Positions 1 to 10,863 of a DNA stretch of 64,000 nt are shown here, in pieces. The DNA is from Micromonospora terminaliae. GTDB taxonomy: Bacteria > Actinomycetota > Actinomycetes > Mycobacteriales > Micromonosporaceae. Positions within the stretch are counted from its first letter, which is position 1. Every line of letters starts with the position of its first letter. The notes beneath the pieces are model-generated. The model had not been told where the DNA came from. It saw nothing but the letters and a program-made list of their open reading frames with translations, and did no database searches. The translations under genes were made by a program, and so were the position numbers. The DNA lies in contig NZ_CP045309.1 of assembly GCF_009671205.1 (NCBI RefSeq), forward strand, positions 558,001 through 622,000, given 5' to 3'.

Positions 1-251
1 GGCTGCCGGAGGTGACGCCGCTGCGCGCCCGGTCGATGACCACGCCCGACGGCCACCACTACGCGGTCGCGCCGTTCGGCCGGGCCGGCCTGGTGCTCGT
101 GGTGGCGCGCGACCACAGCGAGCCGCTCGCCGCGGCCGCGTTCCACTCGACCGAGGTGGACCGGCTCGCCCAGCTCGTCCGGGCCGGCGCGGTGATCCTC
201 GGCGACCGGCTCGACCTGGTCGGCGCCCCGCCCGTGACCACCATCACCTGA
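1..251 (+). CDS. C-terminal part of an unrecognised protein (truncated by window edge)
   Basis: The reading frame is open from the first bases of the window and ends at a TGA at 249-251, so the true start lies upstream. About 80 residues are visible, Ala/Val/Arg-rich, with one hydrophobic stretch (GRAGLVLVVA) and no cysteine or recognisable motif. A GTG at 12 could be an internal start, but no ribosome binding site precedes it. I do not recognise the family and propose no function. The codon pattern (strong G/C at third positions) supports real coding. The next gene, on the same strand, begins 80 bases on. Confidence 0.45.
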   Translation, partial: LPEVTPLRARSMTTPDGHHYAVAPFGRAGLVLVVARDHSEPLAAAAFHSTEVDRLAQLVRAGAVILGDRLDLVGAPPVTTIT

Positions 252-331
252 CCGGTCCCGCCGTTTCACCCGTGGGCAACGGGGGCGCAACAGGCACCCG
301 GCAGGGTCGGTGGTGAGGAAGGGAGCGAACC

Positions 332-1408
332 ATGGCGCTGTGGCGGATCCGTGCCACCGTGGACGACCGGCCGGGCTACCTGTCGGTGCTCACGGCGAGC
401 CTCGCGTTGCGTGGGGTCAACATCCTCACCGTGCAGGTCCACACCACCGAGCTGGGGGCGGTCGACGACTTCCTGGTCGACGCGCCCGACCGGCTCACCG
501 AGGCGGACCTGCGGGCGGCCGTCGAACGGGGGCGCGGGCGGAACTGCTGGGTCGCGCGCAGCGAGGCGCGCGGTCTGGCCGACCAGCCCACCCGGGTGCT
601 CGGCCTGGCCGGCCGGCTGGTCCGGGACCCGGACGCGGCCGGTGAGACACTGCGCGTCCTGCTCGGCGCGGACGCGGTGACCTGGCGGCCGACAGCGGCC
701 GCCCCGCCGGGCGGGGTCGACGACACCACGATGCTGCTGGCCGACCCGGCCGGCGGCTCGTACGAGCTGCGCCGGCGGGAGCCCACCTTCACCCCGGCCG
801 AGTACGCCCGCGCCCAGGCCCTGGTCGAGCTGGCCGCCACGGTGGCCCGCCGGGACGCCGACCGGGTCACCCTGGTGCTGCCGGACACGGCCGAGGTGCC
901 GGTGCGGCCGGCCACCGCCGACGACCTGCCGGGCGTGCTGGAGCTGCACGCGGGGTGCTCGGACCGGAGCCGACGGCGGCGCTACCTGAGCGGGGCGCAG
1001 CCGGCGTCGGCCCGGCTGCGGCGGCTCCTCGAACCGGCGCGGGGGCTGACCCTGGTCGCCACGGCCGGTGGGGCCGGGGCGCCCGTGGTCGCGATGGCCA
1101 ACCTTCTCGGCGAGGGGGACGAGGCGGAGGCGGCGCTGCTGGTGCGGGACGACTGGCAGCGCCGGGGCCTCGGCTCGGCCCTGCTGCGGCGCCTGCTCGG
1201 GCACGCCGACCGGGCCGGCTACGCGGCCGTGCTGCTGCACGTGCAGGCCGAGAACACCCCGATGCTGCGCACCGTACGCCGGTTGGACCGGCCCACGACG
1301 GTGCAGCGGGACGGCGGCGTGGTGACCGTGACGGTGCCGCTGGCGCCGGGCCCGGCCCGGGTGCCGGGGCAGGCGGACGTGACCGTGCGGGCGCGGCGGT
1401 CGTCCTGA
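332..1408 (+). CDS. ACT domain / GNAT acetyltransferase fusion protein
   Basis: 358 residues, with a GAAGGGAGCGAACC stretch in front of the ATG at 332 serving as ribosome binding site. Residues about 4-75 (RIRATVDDRPGYLSVLT, then GVNILTVQVHTTE) have the beta-alpha-beta pattern and early Gly of an ACT ligand-binding domain. Residues about 190-340 form a GNAT fold: VRPATADDLPGVLELH at the start, then the acetyl-CoA loop region DDWQRRGLGSALLRRLL. ACT domains usually bind amino acids, so an acetyltransferase gated by an amino acid is a reasonable inference, as in some bacterial protein-lysine acetyltransferases. The substrate is unknown. A perfect hairpin follows 14 bases after the stop codon. 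Confidence 0.75.
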   Translation: MALWRIRATVDDRPGYLSVLTASLALRGVNILTVQVHTTELGAVDDFLVDAPDRLTEADLRAAVERGRGRNCWVARSEARGLADQPTRVLGLAGRLVRDPDAAGETLRVLLGADAVTWRPTAAAPPGGVDDTTMLLADPAGGSYELRRREPTFTPAEYARAQALVELAATVARRDADRVTLVLPDTAEVPVRPATADDLPGVLELHAGCSDRSRRRRYLSGAQPASARLRRLLEPARGLTLVATAGGAGAPVVAMANLLGEGDEAEAALLVRDDWQRRGLGSALLRRLLGHADRAGYAAVLLHVQAENTPMLRTVRRLDRPTTVQRDGGVVTVTVPLAPGPARVPGQADVTVRARRSS

Positions 1409-1422
1409 CGTCACGGTGACCC

Positions 1423-1451
1423 GGCAGGGCCCCCGGTGCGGGGGCCCTGCC
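1423..1451. terminator. Bidirectional hairpin terminator
   Basis: A perfect 12-base-pair stem (GGCAGGGCCCCC at 1423-1434, complement at 1440-1451) has a 5-base loop. It lies between two convergent genes, so it can serve both. There is no T tract, which is usual in high-GC actinomycetes. Confidence 0.8.
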
Positions 1452-1459
1452 CGCCCCGG

Positions 1460-3025
1460 TCAGGTCGCCGGGTAGCTGCTGTAGTCCGGGAAGTTGCCGT
1501 AGAGCCGGCCGTCGCCGCCCACGGTGACCGCCTGCACCAGCAGGTCGCCGCCGACGAAGGCGCCCTTCCAGGACGCGCCCCGGCCGCCGAACGGCTCCTC
1601 CCGGTCGCCCCGGGAGCGGGGCTTGTTGATCCCCACCTTGAACGCCTGGAGGTCGACCGCGAGCTTGCCGGCCAGCTCCTCGTCGTCGCAGGCCAGGGAG
1701 GCGACGAGAGCGCCGTTGGAGGCGTTCATCTGGGCCAGCAACTCGTCGGTGGTGTCCACCACGACGATGGTGTCCACCGGGCCGAACGGCTCGGCGTGCA
1801 TGAGCCGGGACCGGCCGGGCGGGGCCAGCAGCACCGCCGGCGCCACGTACGCCGAGGTGTCCTGCCCGTCGAGGAAGGGCGCGCCGTCGAGCTTGCCCCG
1901 GTGCAGGGGCACCGCCCCGCCGCGGACCGCCTCGTCGACCTTGCGGCGCAGCTCCTCGGCCTTGGCCGCGCTGATCAGCGGGCCGAAGTCCAGCTCGGGC
2001 AGCGGGTCACCGGCCGACCAGTCGTCGGCCACGGCCAGCGGGTGTCCGAACCGGACGGAGCGCACCACCGGCAGGTACATGTCGAGGAACTCGTCGACCA
2101 GGTCGCGCTGCACCACGAACCGCGGGTACGCGGTGCAGCGCTGCTTGCCGTACTCGAAGCCCTTCTTCAGGTGCGCGGCGAGCAGGTCCCACTGGGAGAA
2201 GTTCCAGATGCCCCACGCGTTGAGCCCTTCCTGCTCGATGAAGTGCCGCTTGTCGGAGTCGAGCAGCGCCGCGGCCACCTTGCCGCCGTTGGAGCGCCCG
2301 CCCACGAACGCCACGGCGCCGATCTCCGGTGCGCGGACCAGCACCTCGGAGAGCTCCTCGCCGCTGCCGGAGAGCAGGGTCGCGGGCAGCCCGGCGCGGC
2401 GCATGAGCGCGTGCGCCACGGTGAGGCAGACCGCGCCGCCCTGCGACGGGGTCTTGGCGATCACGGCGTTGCCGGCGAGCAGCTGCACCAGCTCGGCGTG
2501 CACGAGCACGCTCATGGGGTAGTTCCACGAGGCGATGTTGCTGACCGGGCCCGGCAGCGGCTCGCGGCCGTCGGCGAGCATCCGGTCGATCTCCTGCACG
2601 TACCAGCGCACACCGTCCAGCGCGCGGTCGACGTCGGCGCAGGCCAGCCGCCACGGCTTGCCGATCTCCCAGACCAGCAGGAGGGCGAGCAGGTCCCGGT
2701 GGGCGGTCAGCGCGTCCAGGGCGTCGTCGACCCGGGCCTTGCGCTCGGCGAGCGGGGTCTGCGCCCACTCCCGGTGCGCGGCGGCGGCGTGCGCGACCGC
2801 GGCGCGTGCCGACTCGGCGTCGAGGCGGGCCAGGTTGACCAGCACGGTGTTGTCGACCGGGGTGCGTACCGGTGCCGGCGCGCCGACCGCCCGCCACCCG
2901 CCCTCGACCAGGTTGTGCAGGGTGGTGATGCCGTCGGCCGCGGTGCCGAAGGCCTCCGGGGTGGCGGCCACCGCGCGGGCGAGCGTGTCGGACCAGGAGG
3001 TGCCGTCGGCGAGTCTGAGAGCCAT
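1460..3025 (-). CDS. Aldehyde dehydrogenase family protein
   Basis: The ATG at 3025 is preceded by CTGAGGAGATCGCG, a strong ribosome binding site, and gives 521 residues; an upstream in-frame ATG at 3160 would add 45 low-complexity residues. The ALDH fold is clear. NIASWNYPMSVLVHAEL and AGNAVIAKTPSQGG match the NAD-binding region. FIEQEGLNAWG holds the general-base glutamate region, and KKGFEYGKQRCTAYPRFVV holds the catalytic cysteine. Members of the superfamily oxidise aldehydes to acids with NAD(P)+. The AKTPSQGG version and the long N-terminus differ from betaine or succinate-semialdehyde enzymes, and I cannot assign a substrate. An isochorismatase-fold hydrolase lies upstream on the same strand, 267 bases away, so co-transcription is possible but not evident. 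Confidence 0.85.
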   Translation of the reverse strand: MALRLADGTSWSDTLARAVAATPEAFGTAADGITTLHNLVEGGWRAVGAPAPVRTPVDNTVLVNLARLDAESARAAVAHAAAAHREWAQTPLAERKARVDDALDALTAHRDLLALLLVWEIGKPWRLACADVDRALDGVRWYVQEIDRMLADGREPLPGPVSNIASWNYPMSVLVHAELVQLLAGNAVIAKTPSQGGAVCLTVAHALMRRAGLPATLLSGSGEELSEVLVRAPEIGAVAFVGGRSNGGKVAAALLDSDKRHFIEQEGLNAWGIWNFSQWDLLAAHLKKGFEYGKQRCTAYPRFVVQRDLVDEFLDMYLPVVRSVRFGHPLAVADDWSAGDPLPELDFGPLISAAKAEELRRKVDEAVRGGAVPLHRGKLDGAPFLDGQDTSAYVAPAVLLAPPGRSRLMHAEPFGPVDTIVVVDTTDELLAQMNASNGALVASLACDDEELAGKLAVDLQAFKVGINKPRSRGDREEPFGGRGASWKGAFVGGDLLVQAVTVGGDGRLYGNFPDYSSYPAT

Positions 3026-3292
3026 CGCGATCTCCTCAGGGTTGTCCGGGGGAGCGGCGGCGTCGATGGCACCGCTGGTGTCGCGTACTGTCCCGCGCGG
3101 CCGAGCGGGCGGGCAACCGTACGCTCGTATGCCAGGACGCCCGTCCCGCCGCCGCGACACGTCGCGGCCCGACCGGCACCAGCTTGACCTGGGGGTACGC
3201 GGGAAGGGTGTAGAAGTCCGTCAATGATGTGATTCAGCTCCGGGCGGCGTCGACCGGGTTACCCGTCAGTACGGCGCACGCCGCCGGCCGGT

Positions 3293-3817
3293 TCAACCGC
3301 GCAGCGCGGCGATCGCCTCGGCGGTCGTGCAGACGGTGCCGAGCCGGCGGAAGACGTAGTCGACGGCGAACTCGTGGGCGTACGCGTCCAACCCGGACAT
3401 GGCGTCGTGCGGCAGCACCACCCGGTAGCCGATCTCGTCACCGATCCGGGCCGTCTGCTCCACGCCGAAGTTGGTGGCGATCCCGCCGATCACCAGGGTG
3501 TCCACCCCGCGTGCCCGCAGCGCGGCGTCGAGCCCGGTCTCGTGGAAGGCGCCCCAGGTGTGCTTGACCACCGCCACGTCGCCGTCGCGGGGCGCGACCT
3601 CGGGCAGCAGTTCGCTCCCCGGCGGCTGCGGATCGGGGCCGGGCCGGTCGACGCGCACCACCACGACGGTGGCGCCGGCGGCGCGCCCCGCCTCGGCGAG
3701 GGCGAGGCAGCGCGCGACCACCTCCGGGCCGCTGTGCGGGGCGGTCGGCAGGTCCACGATGCGCCGCTGGAGGTCGATCAGGACGACGGCGGTGCGGGTG
3801 GGGTCGAGAGCATCCAC
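3293..3817 (-). CDS. Isochorismatase-fold hydrolase lacking the usual catalytic Cys
   Basis: 174 residues, a complete isochorismatase-like (cysteine hydrolase) fold. D15 in VVLIDLQ and K85 in VVKHTWGAF fill two of the three family catalytic positions. The third, normally Cys in a TN-x-C-V motif, is Gly118 here (IGGIATNFGVEQTAR). In the family, Gly at this place occurs in true isochorismatases and in some uncharacterised homologues, which cannot use the thiol chemistry of nicotinamidases. It is therefore unlikely to be an amidase of the nicotinamidase type. No salicylate or siderophore genes are near, so the substrate stays open. Confidence 0.8.
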   Translation of the reverse strand: MDALDPTRTAVVLIDLQRRIVDLPTAPHSGPEVVARCLALAEAGRAAGATVVVVRVDRPGPDPQPPGSELLPEVAPRDGDVAVVKHTWGAFHETGLDAALRARGVDTLVIGGIATNFGVEQTARIGDEIGYRVVLPHDAMSGLDAYAHEFAVDYVFRRLGTVCTTAEAIAALRG

Positions 3818-3858
3818 CTCAAGATCATATCGAGCTGGGGTCGCCGCGGCTGCCCCGA

Positions 3859-3908
3859 ACGGCGGAGCCGGCCGCCGGACCGGGGTCCGACGGCCGGCTC
3901 CGCGCCGT
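3859..3908 (-). terminator. Hairpin terminator after the LPXTG gene
   Basis: Long GC-rich inverted repeat: ACGGCGGAGCCGGCCG at 3859-3874 pairs with 3891-3908, with the GAGCCGGCCG core fully complementary. It lies 9 bases past the stop of the surface-protein gene and just before the next start on the same strand, so it should insulate the hydrolase gene from read-through. Confidence 0.7.
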
Positions 3909-3916
3909 TGTCCGGG

Positions 3917-4699
3917 TCAGCTCGTGAAGGTGATCCGGTCCCGGCGGCGCCGCAGCGCCATCAGCAGGACACCGCCGCCGATCAGAGCGAGGCCGGTGAG
4001 CGAGATGCTGGTCGCGGCCACGCCGGTGAGCGGAAGGCCGCCCTCGGTGCCGCTGCCGCCACCCTGGCCGCCGCCGGCCGAGGTGCCGGGCGCCGGGGTG
4101 CCCGACGGGTTCTCGGACGGGTTCTCCGAGCCGCCCGGCGTCGGGGTCGGCGTCTCCTCGCCCGGGGTGGACGGGGTCGGCGTCGGGCTCTGCGACGACT
4201 CGCACGGCTTCAGCCAGAAGACCTTGTGCTTGTCGTCGAACGCCTTGCCGTCGGTGAGGTCCACGTCGAGCTTGAGGTGGTAGCCCTGCTTCGGGTGCAG
4301 GCTCAGCCCGGTCAGGTCGAGGTCCTTGGAGGAGAGCTTGATGACCTCGTCGTGGTCGTTCTCCGCGCCGGAGGCCGGGTCGGTGCTGATCACGACGTCC
4401 TTCTTCGACCAGACGACCTTGTCCTTCGGCGTGGCCGACGGCGCCTGCGCCCAGAGGGTGATGTTCGCCTTCTGGTCCTGGTCGAAGTTGAAGAACTCCA
4501 GCTCGAACTCGCAGGTGACGTGCGGCTGGTTGTCGACCTTGTCGGAGAAGGGCGTGCCGTCGATCTTGACGGTGCCGTTGTCGCCCTTGGGGTTGTGCGG
4601 GTTGCCGGTGGCCCAGGCGGGGGCGGCCACCAGCCCGAGCATGGCCGTGGCGGCGGCTGCGGTGAGGGCCGCGCGCGCCACGTGCCGACGCTGTGGCAT
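3917..4699 (-). CDS. Secreted LPXTG-anchored surface protein
   Basis: 260 residues from the ATG at 4699, preceded by GGAGGATTCCTC. Residues 1-30 are a signal peptide ending in APAWA. The mature domain (about 31-165) is acidic and lysine-rich, without repeats, and I do not recognise its fold. Residues about 170-220 are a Pro/Thr/Gly-rich wall-spanning linker. LPLTG at 222-226, a hydrophobic helix and a terminal RRRRDR form a standard sortase sorting signal, so the protein is probably linked to peptidoglycan by a class E/F-type actinobacterial sortase. No sortase gene is in the window. The 292 bases upstream are shared with the divergent cellulase gene and include an inverted repeat (TCGTCCG at 4753-4759, CGGACGA at 4767-4773) that could be an operator. 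A role in substrate attachment is only a guess from that position. Confidence 0.8.
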   Translation of the reverse strand: MPQRRHVARAALTAAAATAMLGLVAAPAWATGNPHNPKGDNGTVKIDGTPFSDKVDNQPHVTCEFELEFFNFDQDQKANITLWAQAPSATPKDKVVWSKKDVVISTDPASGAENDHDEVIKLSSKDLDLTGLSLHPKQGYHLKLDVDLTDGKAFDDKHKVFWLKPCESSQSPTPTPSTPGEETPTPTPGGSENPSENPSGTPAPGTSAGGGQGGGSGTEGGLPLTGVAATSISLTGLALIGGGVLLMALRRRRDRITFTS

Positions 4700-4844
4700 G
4701 AGGAATCCTCCGAGTTCGGGAGAGGGGACGGCACATGATCGCATACCGGCACTCGTCCGGCGACATCGGACGAACGGTCTGACCTGCACGGATGTGGCCT
4801 CAGGTGAACGAAATCGGGGCCACTTTCCAGGCGTGTCGACGTAA

Positions 4845-7856
<3,012 letters not shown>

Positions 7857-7863
7857 GCGGTTG

Positions 7864-7912
7864 AGATCTTGGACAGTTGCCGTCGCCGGCGAACGGCAAC
7901 TCTCCAAGATCT
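7864..7912. repeat. Palindromic element, family A, copy 1
   Basis: Arms of 20 bases (7864-7883 and 7893-7912) pair at 19 of 20 positions around a 9-base spacer. The outer core is AGATCTTGG...CCAAGATCT. Three more copies lie at 8924, 28918 and 29540. This one begins 7 bases after the cellulase stop and could fold as a terminator. Confidence 0.85.
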
Positions 7913-7969
7913 GCTTCCGGCCTGTGGACGGGGCGGAGCGACGGCGGGATCGGGGGCAGAGTCGGGCGA

Positions 7970-8923
7970 GTGAAGGTTCTTTCGGGCGACGGCGCCGCGG
8001 CGGTGGAGTGGGCGGCGTTCGCACAGGCGGGAGTGCTCACCACCGCGCAGGCGACCCGGCTGTTGAGCGAGGGCGTGGTGCGCGGCCTCGTCCGCTCCGG
8101 ATGCTGGCGGTCGCTGTGCCGGGGGATTCTCCTCACCGGTAACGGCCGGCTGACCCGGGACCAGCAGCTGTGGCTCGGCGTGCTGGCCGCCGGGCCGGGT
8201 GCGGTGCTGGCCGGCCCTACTGCCGCCGCCGAGGCCGGTGTGCGGGGGCTGCGAGCGGAGCCGCTGCACGTCCTCGTGCCGGCGGATCGGCAGGCCCCGA
8301 CACTGCTGCGCCGGCTGCCGATCGACATGCCCGCGGTCGTGCTGCACCGCACGTCGATCCTTCCCGGGGCGCACCTTCAGCTGGCCCGGCCGCCCCGGAC
8401 GACGACCGCCCGGGCCGTGGTGGACGCCGCGGGGTGGGCCCGTGGCGTCGAGGAGGCGCAACTCGTGCTGGCGTCGGCCTGCCAGCAGCGGCGGGTGCTG
8501 CCCGAGGAACTGGCCGAGGTGGTCGACGTGCTGCCCCGCGCGCCGCGTCGCCGCCTGATCCGGCGCACCCTTGCCGACCTCGCAGGCGGCGCGGAGGCCT
8601 TGTCCGAGCTGAACTTCCTCACCCTGTGCCGGCGGTACCGGCTCCCCGAGCCCGACCTCCAGCATCATCGGCGGGACGCGGCGGGCCGGCGCCGCTGGCT
8701 GGACGCCTACTGGCGGGAGTGGCGGTTGCACGTCGAGGTCGACGGCGCGCACCACATGGACGTCCGGCAGTGGGCCGACGACATGCGCCGGCAGAACGAC
8801 GTCTGGACCACCGGCGACCGCATCCTGCGCTTCCCCGCGTGGCTGGTCCGCGCCCACCCCGACGAGGTGGCCGCCACCCTCCGCCGCGCCCTCCGGGCCG
8901 CCGGCTGGCATCCCGAGAAGTGA
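7970..8923 (+). CDS. DUF559-type (PD-(D/E)XK/Vsr-like) protein of unknown role
   Basis: 317 residues from the GTG at 7970; an in-frame ATG at 7877 would start inside the palindrome. The N-terminal third (WAAFAQAGVLTTAQATRLLSEGVVRGLVRSGCWRSLCRGILL) resembles the winged-helix AbiEi-like domain often fused to DUF559. The C-terminal part contains LHVEVDGAHHMDVRQWADD followed by a short Arg-rich strand, the pattern of the Vsr/DUF559 nuclease-like core. Proteins of this type are numerous in actinomycetes, occur singly and have no established function. No partner toxin, methylase or transfer gene is beside it. The stop codon abuts a second family A palindrome. Confidence 0.75.
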   Translation: MKVLSGDGAAAVEWAAFAQAGVLTTAQATRLLSEGVVRGLVRSGCWRSLCRGILLTGNGRLTRDQQLWLGVLAAGPGAVLAGPTAAAEAGVRGLRAEPLHVLVPADRQAPTLLRRLPIDMPAVVLHRTSILPGAHLQLARPPRTTTARAVVDAAGWARGVEEAQLVLASACQQRRVLPEELAEVVDVLPRAPRRRLIRRTLADLAGGAEALSELNFLTLCRRYRLPEPDLQHHRRDAAGRRRWLDAYWREWRLHVEVDGAHHMDVRQWADDMRRQNDVWTTGDRILRFPAWLVRAHPDEVAATLRRALRAAGWHPEK

Positions 8924-8968
8924 ATCTTGGAGAGTTGGCGTTCGTTTCGAACGAAAAGTCACCAAGAT
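8924..8968. repeat. Palindromic element, family A, copy 2
   Basis: Imperfect palindrome starting directly after the TGA at 8921-8923. Outer arms ATCTTGG (8924-8930) and CCAAGAT (8962-8968) are exact, the inner CGTTCG and CGAACG pair, and the middle is diverged. It ends 18 bases before the next start codon. Confidence 0.75.
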
Positions 8969-8986
8969 CTGGGGCAACCTGGGGGC

Positions 8987-9508
8987 GTGTTGGTGACCGT
9001 CGGGCACGGGGCCGCGGATCGGGAGCGGCTGGGGGAGTTGCTGGCCGGTGCCGGGGTGGCGCTCGTCGTGGACGTGCGGCGGTACCCGGCCAGCCGCACC
9101 AACCCGGACGTCCGGCGGGAGGAACTCGAACGCTGGCTCCCCGAGCGCGGCATCGACTACCGCTGGGAGCCCCCCCTCGGCGGCCGACGGCACGTGCCGG
9201 CCGGAGAACCGGAGCCGGACACCTGGTGGACGGTCGCGGCCTTCCGGGCGTACGCCGCCCACACCCGCACACCCGAGTTCGACGCGGCGCTGGACGCGGT
9301 GCTCGCCGACGCCGCCCACCGGACCACCGCCGTGATGTGCAGCGAGAGCGTGTGGTGGCGCTGCCACCGGCGGCTCATCGCGGACGTGGCGGTGCTCGGT
9401 CGCGGGGTGCCGGTGGCGCACCTCATGCCCGACGGCCGGCTCGGCCCGCACCGCCCCGCCGAGGGCGCCCGCCGCCTCCCCGACGGCCACCTGCTCTGGA
9501 ACGGCTGA
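8987..9508 (+). CDS. DUF488 family protein
   Basis: 173 residues from the GTG at 8987, which opens VLVTVGHGAADRERLGELL. The family hallmarks are present: an N-terminal beta strand with TVGHG, LVVDVRRYPASRTNPDV, the central GRRHVP turn, and near the C-terminus CSESVWWRCHRRLIADV with the conserved C-x-E...CHR cluster. DUF488 proteins are widespread and uncharacterised; the Cys/His cluster suggests metal or nucleotide binding, but no activity is established. The gene follows the DUF559-like gene across a palindrome on the same strand. Confidence 0.85.
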   Translation: MLVTVGHGAADRERLGELLAGAGVALVVDVRRYPASRTNPDVRREELERWLPERGIDYRWEPPLGGRRHVPAGEPEPDTWWTVAAFRAYAAHTRTPEFDAALDAVLADAAHRTTAVMCSESVWWRCHRRLIADVAVLGRGVPVAHLMPDGRLGPHRPAEGARRLPDGHLLWNG

Positions 9509-9559
9509 CCGCCCGGAACTCGGTGGCCCAGCCACGGATCACGCCGCTACCCTGCCCGC

Positions 9560-10084
9560 ATGCCGGAGCTGATCACCCCCACCGCCCGTCTGCACCGGTC
9601 CTGGCTGGCCGCCCGGGACGACTGGGGGCGAGGCGTCCACCAGGACGGCAGCGGACTGAAGCCGAGCGACGACGTCGACTCGCCGGAGGGCTTCGCGACC
9701 TGGGTACGCCGGCTCCAGGAGGGTGCGGACGAGTCCCGGCTGCCGGCGGGGCTGGTCCCGGCGCTCTACTGGTGGATCGTCGAGGGTGACGAGGTGCTGG
9801 GCGCTGTCAGCCTGCGGCTACGCCTCAACGACTTCCTGCTCCGGGCCGGTGGCCACATCGGCTACGGGGTGCGGCCCGCGGCCCGCCGGCGCGGCCTGGC
9901 GACCTTCGCGCTCGGCGGGGCACTGGCCGAGGCGGCCCGGCAAAGCATCGACCCCGTCCTGGTCACCTGCGACGTCGACAACACTGCGTCGGCGCGGACC
10001 ATCGAGCGGCACGGCGGCGTGCTGGAAGACGTGCGGGACACCGAGCTGGGCCGCCTCCGCCGCTACTGGATCCGGACCCGCTGA
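9560..10084 (+). CDS. GNAT family N-acetyltransferase
   Basis: 174 residues. GGHIGYGVRPAARRRGLATFAL is the acetyl-CoA binding motif A, and TCDVDNTASARTIERHGGVLEDV is the motif B region of this GNAT subgroup, which often acetylates small molecules or protein N-termini. The N-terminal part (WLAARDDWGRGVHQDGSGL) is characteristic of an actinobacterial subfamily without known substrate. It is convergent with another GNAT gene 19 bases away; the two proteins are not close relatives. Confidence 0.85.
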   Translation: MPELITPTARLHRSWLAARDDWGRGVHQDGSGLKPSDDVDSPEGFATWVRRLQEGADESRLPAGLVPALYWWIVEGDEVLGAVSLRLRLNDFLLRAGGHIGYGVRPAARRRGLATFALGGALAEAARQSIDPVLVTCDVDNTASARTIERHGGVLEDVRDTELGRLRRYWIRTR

Positions 10085-10103
10085 CGACCGAGGCCCGGCC
10101 GAG

Positions 10104-10610
10104 TCAGTCGGGGAGTTCGTCGGCGAGGAGGTCCATGAGCAGGCCGTCGTGCCAGCGGCCGTCCGCGCCCCGCTCGTAGCGGCGCAGGATGCCGACCGGC
10201 CGGAACCCCACCTTCGCGTACGCCCGGATGGCCGCGGTGTTCGCCGCCGCCGGGTCGATGGTGAACCGGTGGTGGCCGTACTCGTCGATGAGGTGCCGGA
10301 CCAGGGTGCGGATGGCGTCCCCGCCGAGGCCGGCGCCGCGGGCCGCCGGGTCGAGGAAGATGTCCAGGCTGGCGTGGCGGTAGTCGGGGTCGGTCTCCGC
10401 GTACCACTGGATCGCCCCGACCAGCCGGCCGTCGTGCTCGATGACGTAGACGGTCAGGTCGCCGTCGGCCAGGTCGGCGCGGACCGCCTCGGCCAGGTCG
10501 TCCCCGCCCCGCCACCAGCGGCGTACCTCCGGGGTGGCCCGGATCGCGGCGAGGGCCGGCACGTCGGCGTCGGTCGCCGGTCGCAACGTCACGGCCCGTC
10601 CCCGCAGCAC
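10104..10610 (-). CDS. GNAT acetyltransferase, aminoglycoside 6'-acetyltransferase-like
   Basis: 168 residues. IQWYAETDPDYRHASLDIFLDPAARGAG, then GGDAIRTLVRHLIDEYGHHRFTIDP and NTAAIRAYAKVGFRPVGI, follow the layout of AAC(6')-type GNAT enzymes, including the Trp-Tyr pair and the DPDYRHASLDIFL strand. Actinomycetes carry many such homologues and most have not been shown to modify an aminoglycoside, so resistance should not be assumed. The start is 3 bases beyond the stop of the small cysteine-rich gene, which places this gene third in the bioB transcription unit. Confidence 0.8.
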   Translation of the reverse strand: MLRGRAVTLRPATDADVPALAAIRATPEVRRWWRGGDDLAEAVRADLADGDLTVYVIEHDGRLVGAIQWYAETDPDYRHASLDIFLDPAARGAGLGGDAIRTLVRHLIDEYGHHRFTIDPAAANTAAIRAYAKVGFRPVGILRRYERGADGRWHDGLLMDLLADELPD

Positions 10611-10613
10611 GTC

Positions 10614-10856
10614 TCAGCCCCGGATCTCGCCGTGCTCGACGCAGACCGCCGACCAGCCGGCCGGCACGACCTGCACCTTCATCCGCCGCCGGCAGTGCGC
10701 GCACCAGCGGGGCGGCTCCAGCGCCCGGGCCGCCGCGCACGCCTCGTGCGGGCCCGCCGCCACGGACTCGCCACAGCGGTCGCACCAGCCCGGGGCCGCG
10801 GCGGGACCGCCGGCCGGGCCCAGCGGGCCGGCGGCGGGCTCGACAAGCTCGGTCAC
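10614..10856 (-). CDS. bsaP: Biotin synthase auxiliary protein (BsaP-like), small Cys-rich protein
   Basis: 80 residues with six cysteines in two clusters: C25-x2-C28 and C40, then C52-x2-C55 and C72. It starts 7 bases downstream of the bioB stop on the same strand. In mycobacteria a protein of this size and position, BsaP, has been reported as an iron-sulfur protein needed for BioB to work. The match here rests on position, size and cysteine content rather than on alignment. A plain zinc-ribbon protein is the alternative, although the tight linkage to bioB favours the biotin role. Confidence 0.65.
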   Translation of the reverse strand: MTELVEPAAGPLGPAGGPAAAPGWCDRCGESVAAGPHEACAAARALEPPRWCAHCRRRMKVQVVPAGWSAVCVEHGEIRG

Positions 10857-10863
10857 GTCGTCC

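Noticed and set aside
10104..10610. Aminoglycoside resistance gene
   Set aside because: The AAC(6')-like layout is shared by many chromosomal acetyltransferases of actinomycetes, and linkage to bioB argues against a resistance role. It is annotated only as a GNAT of that type.
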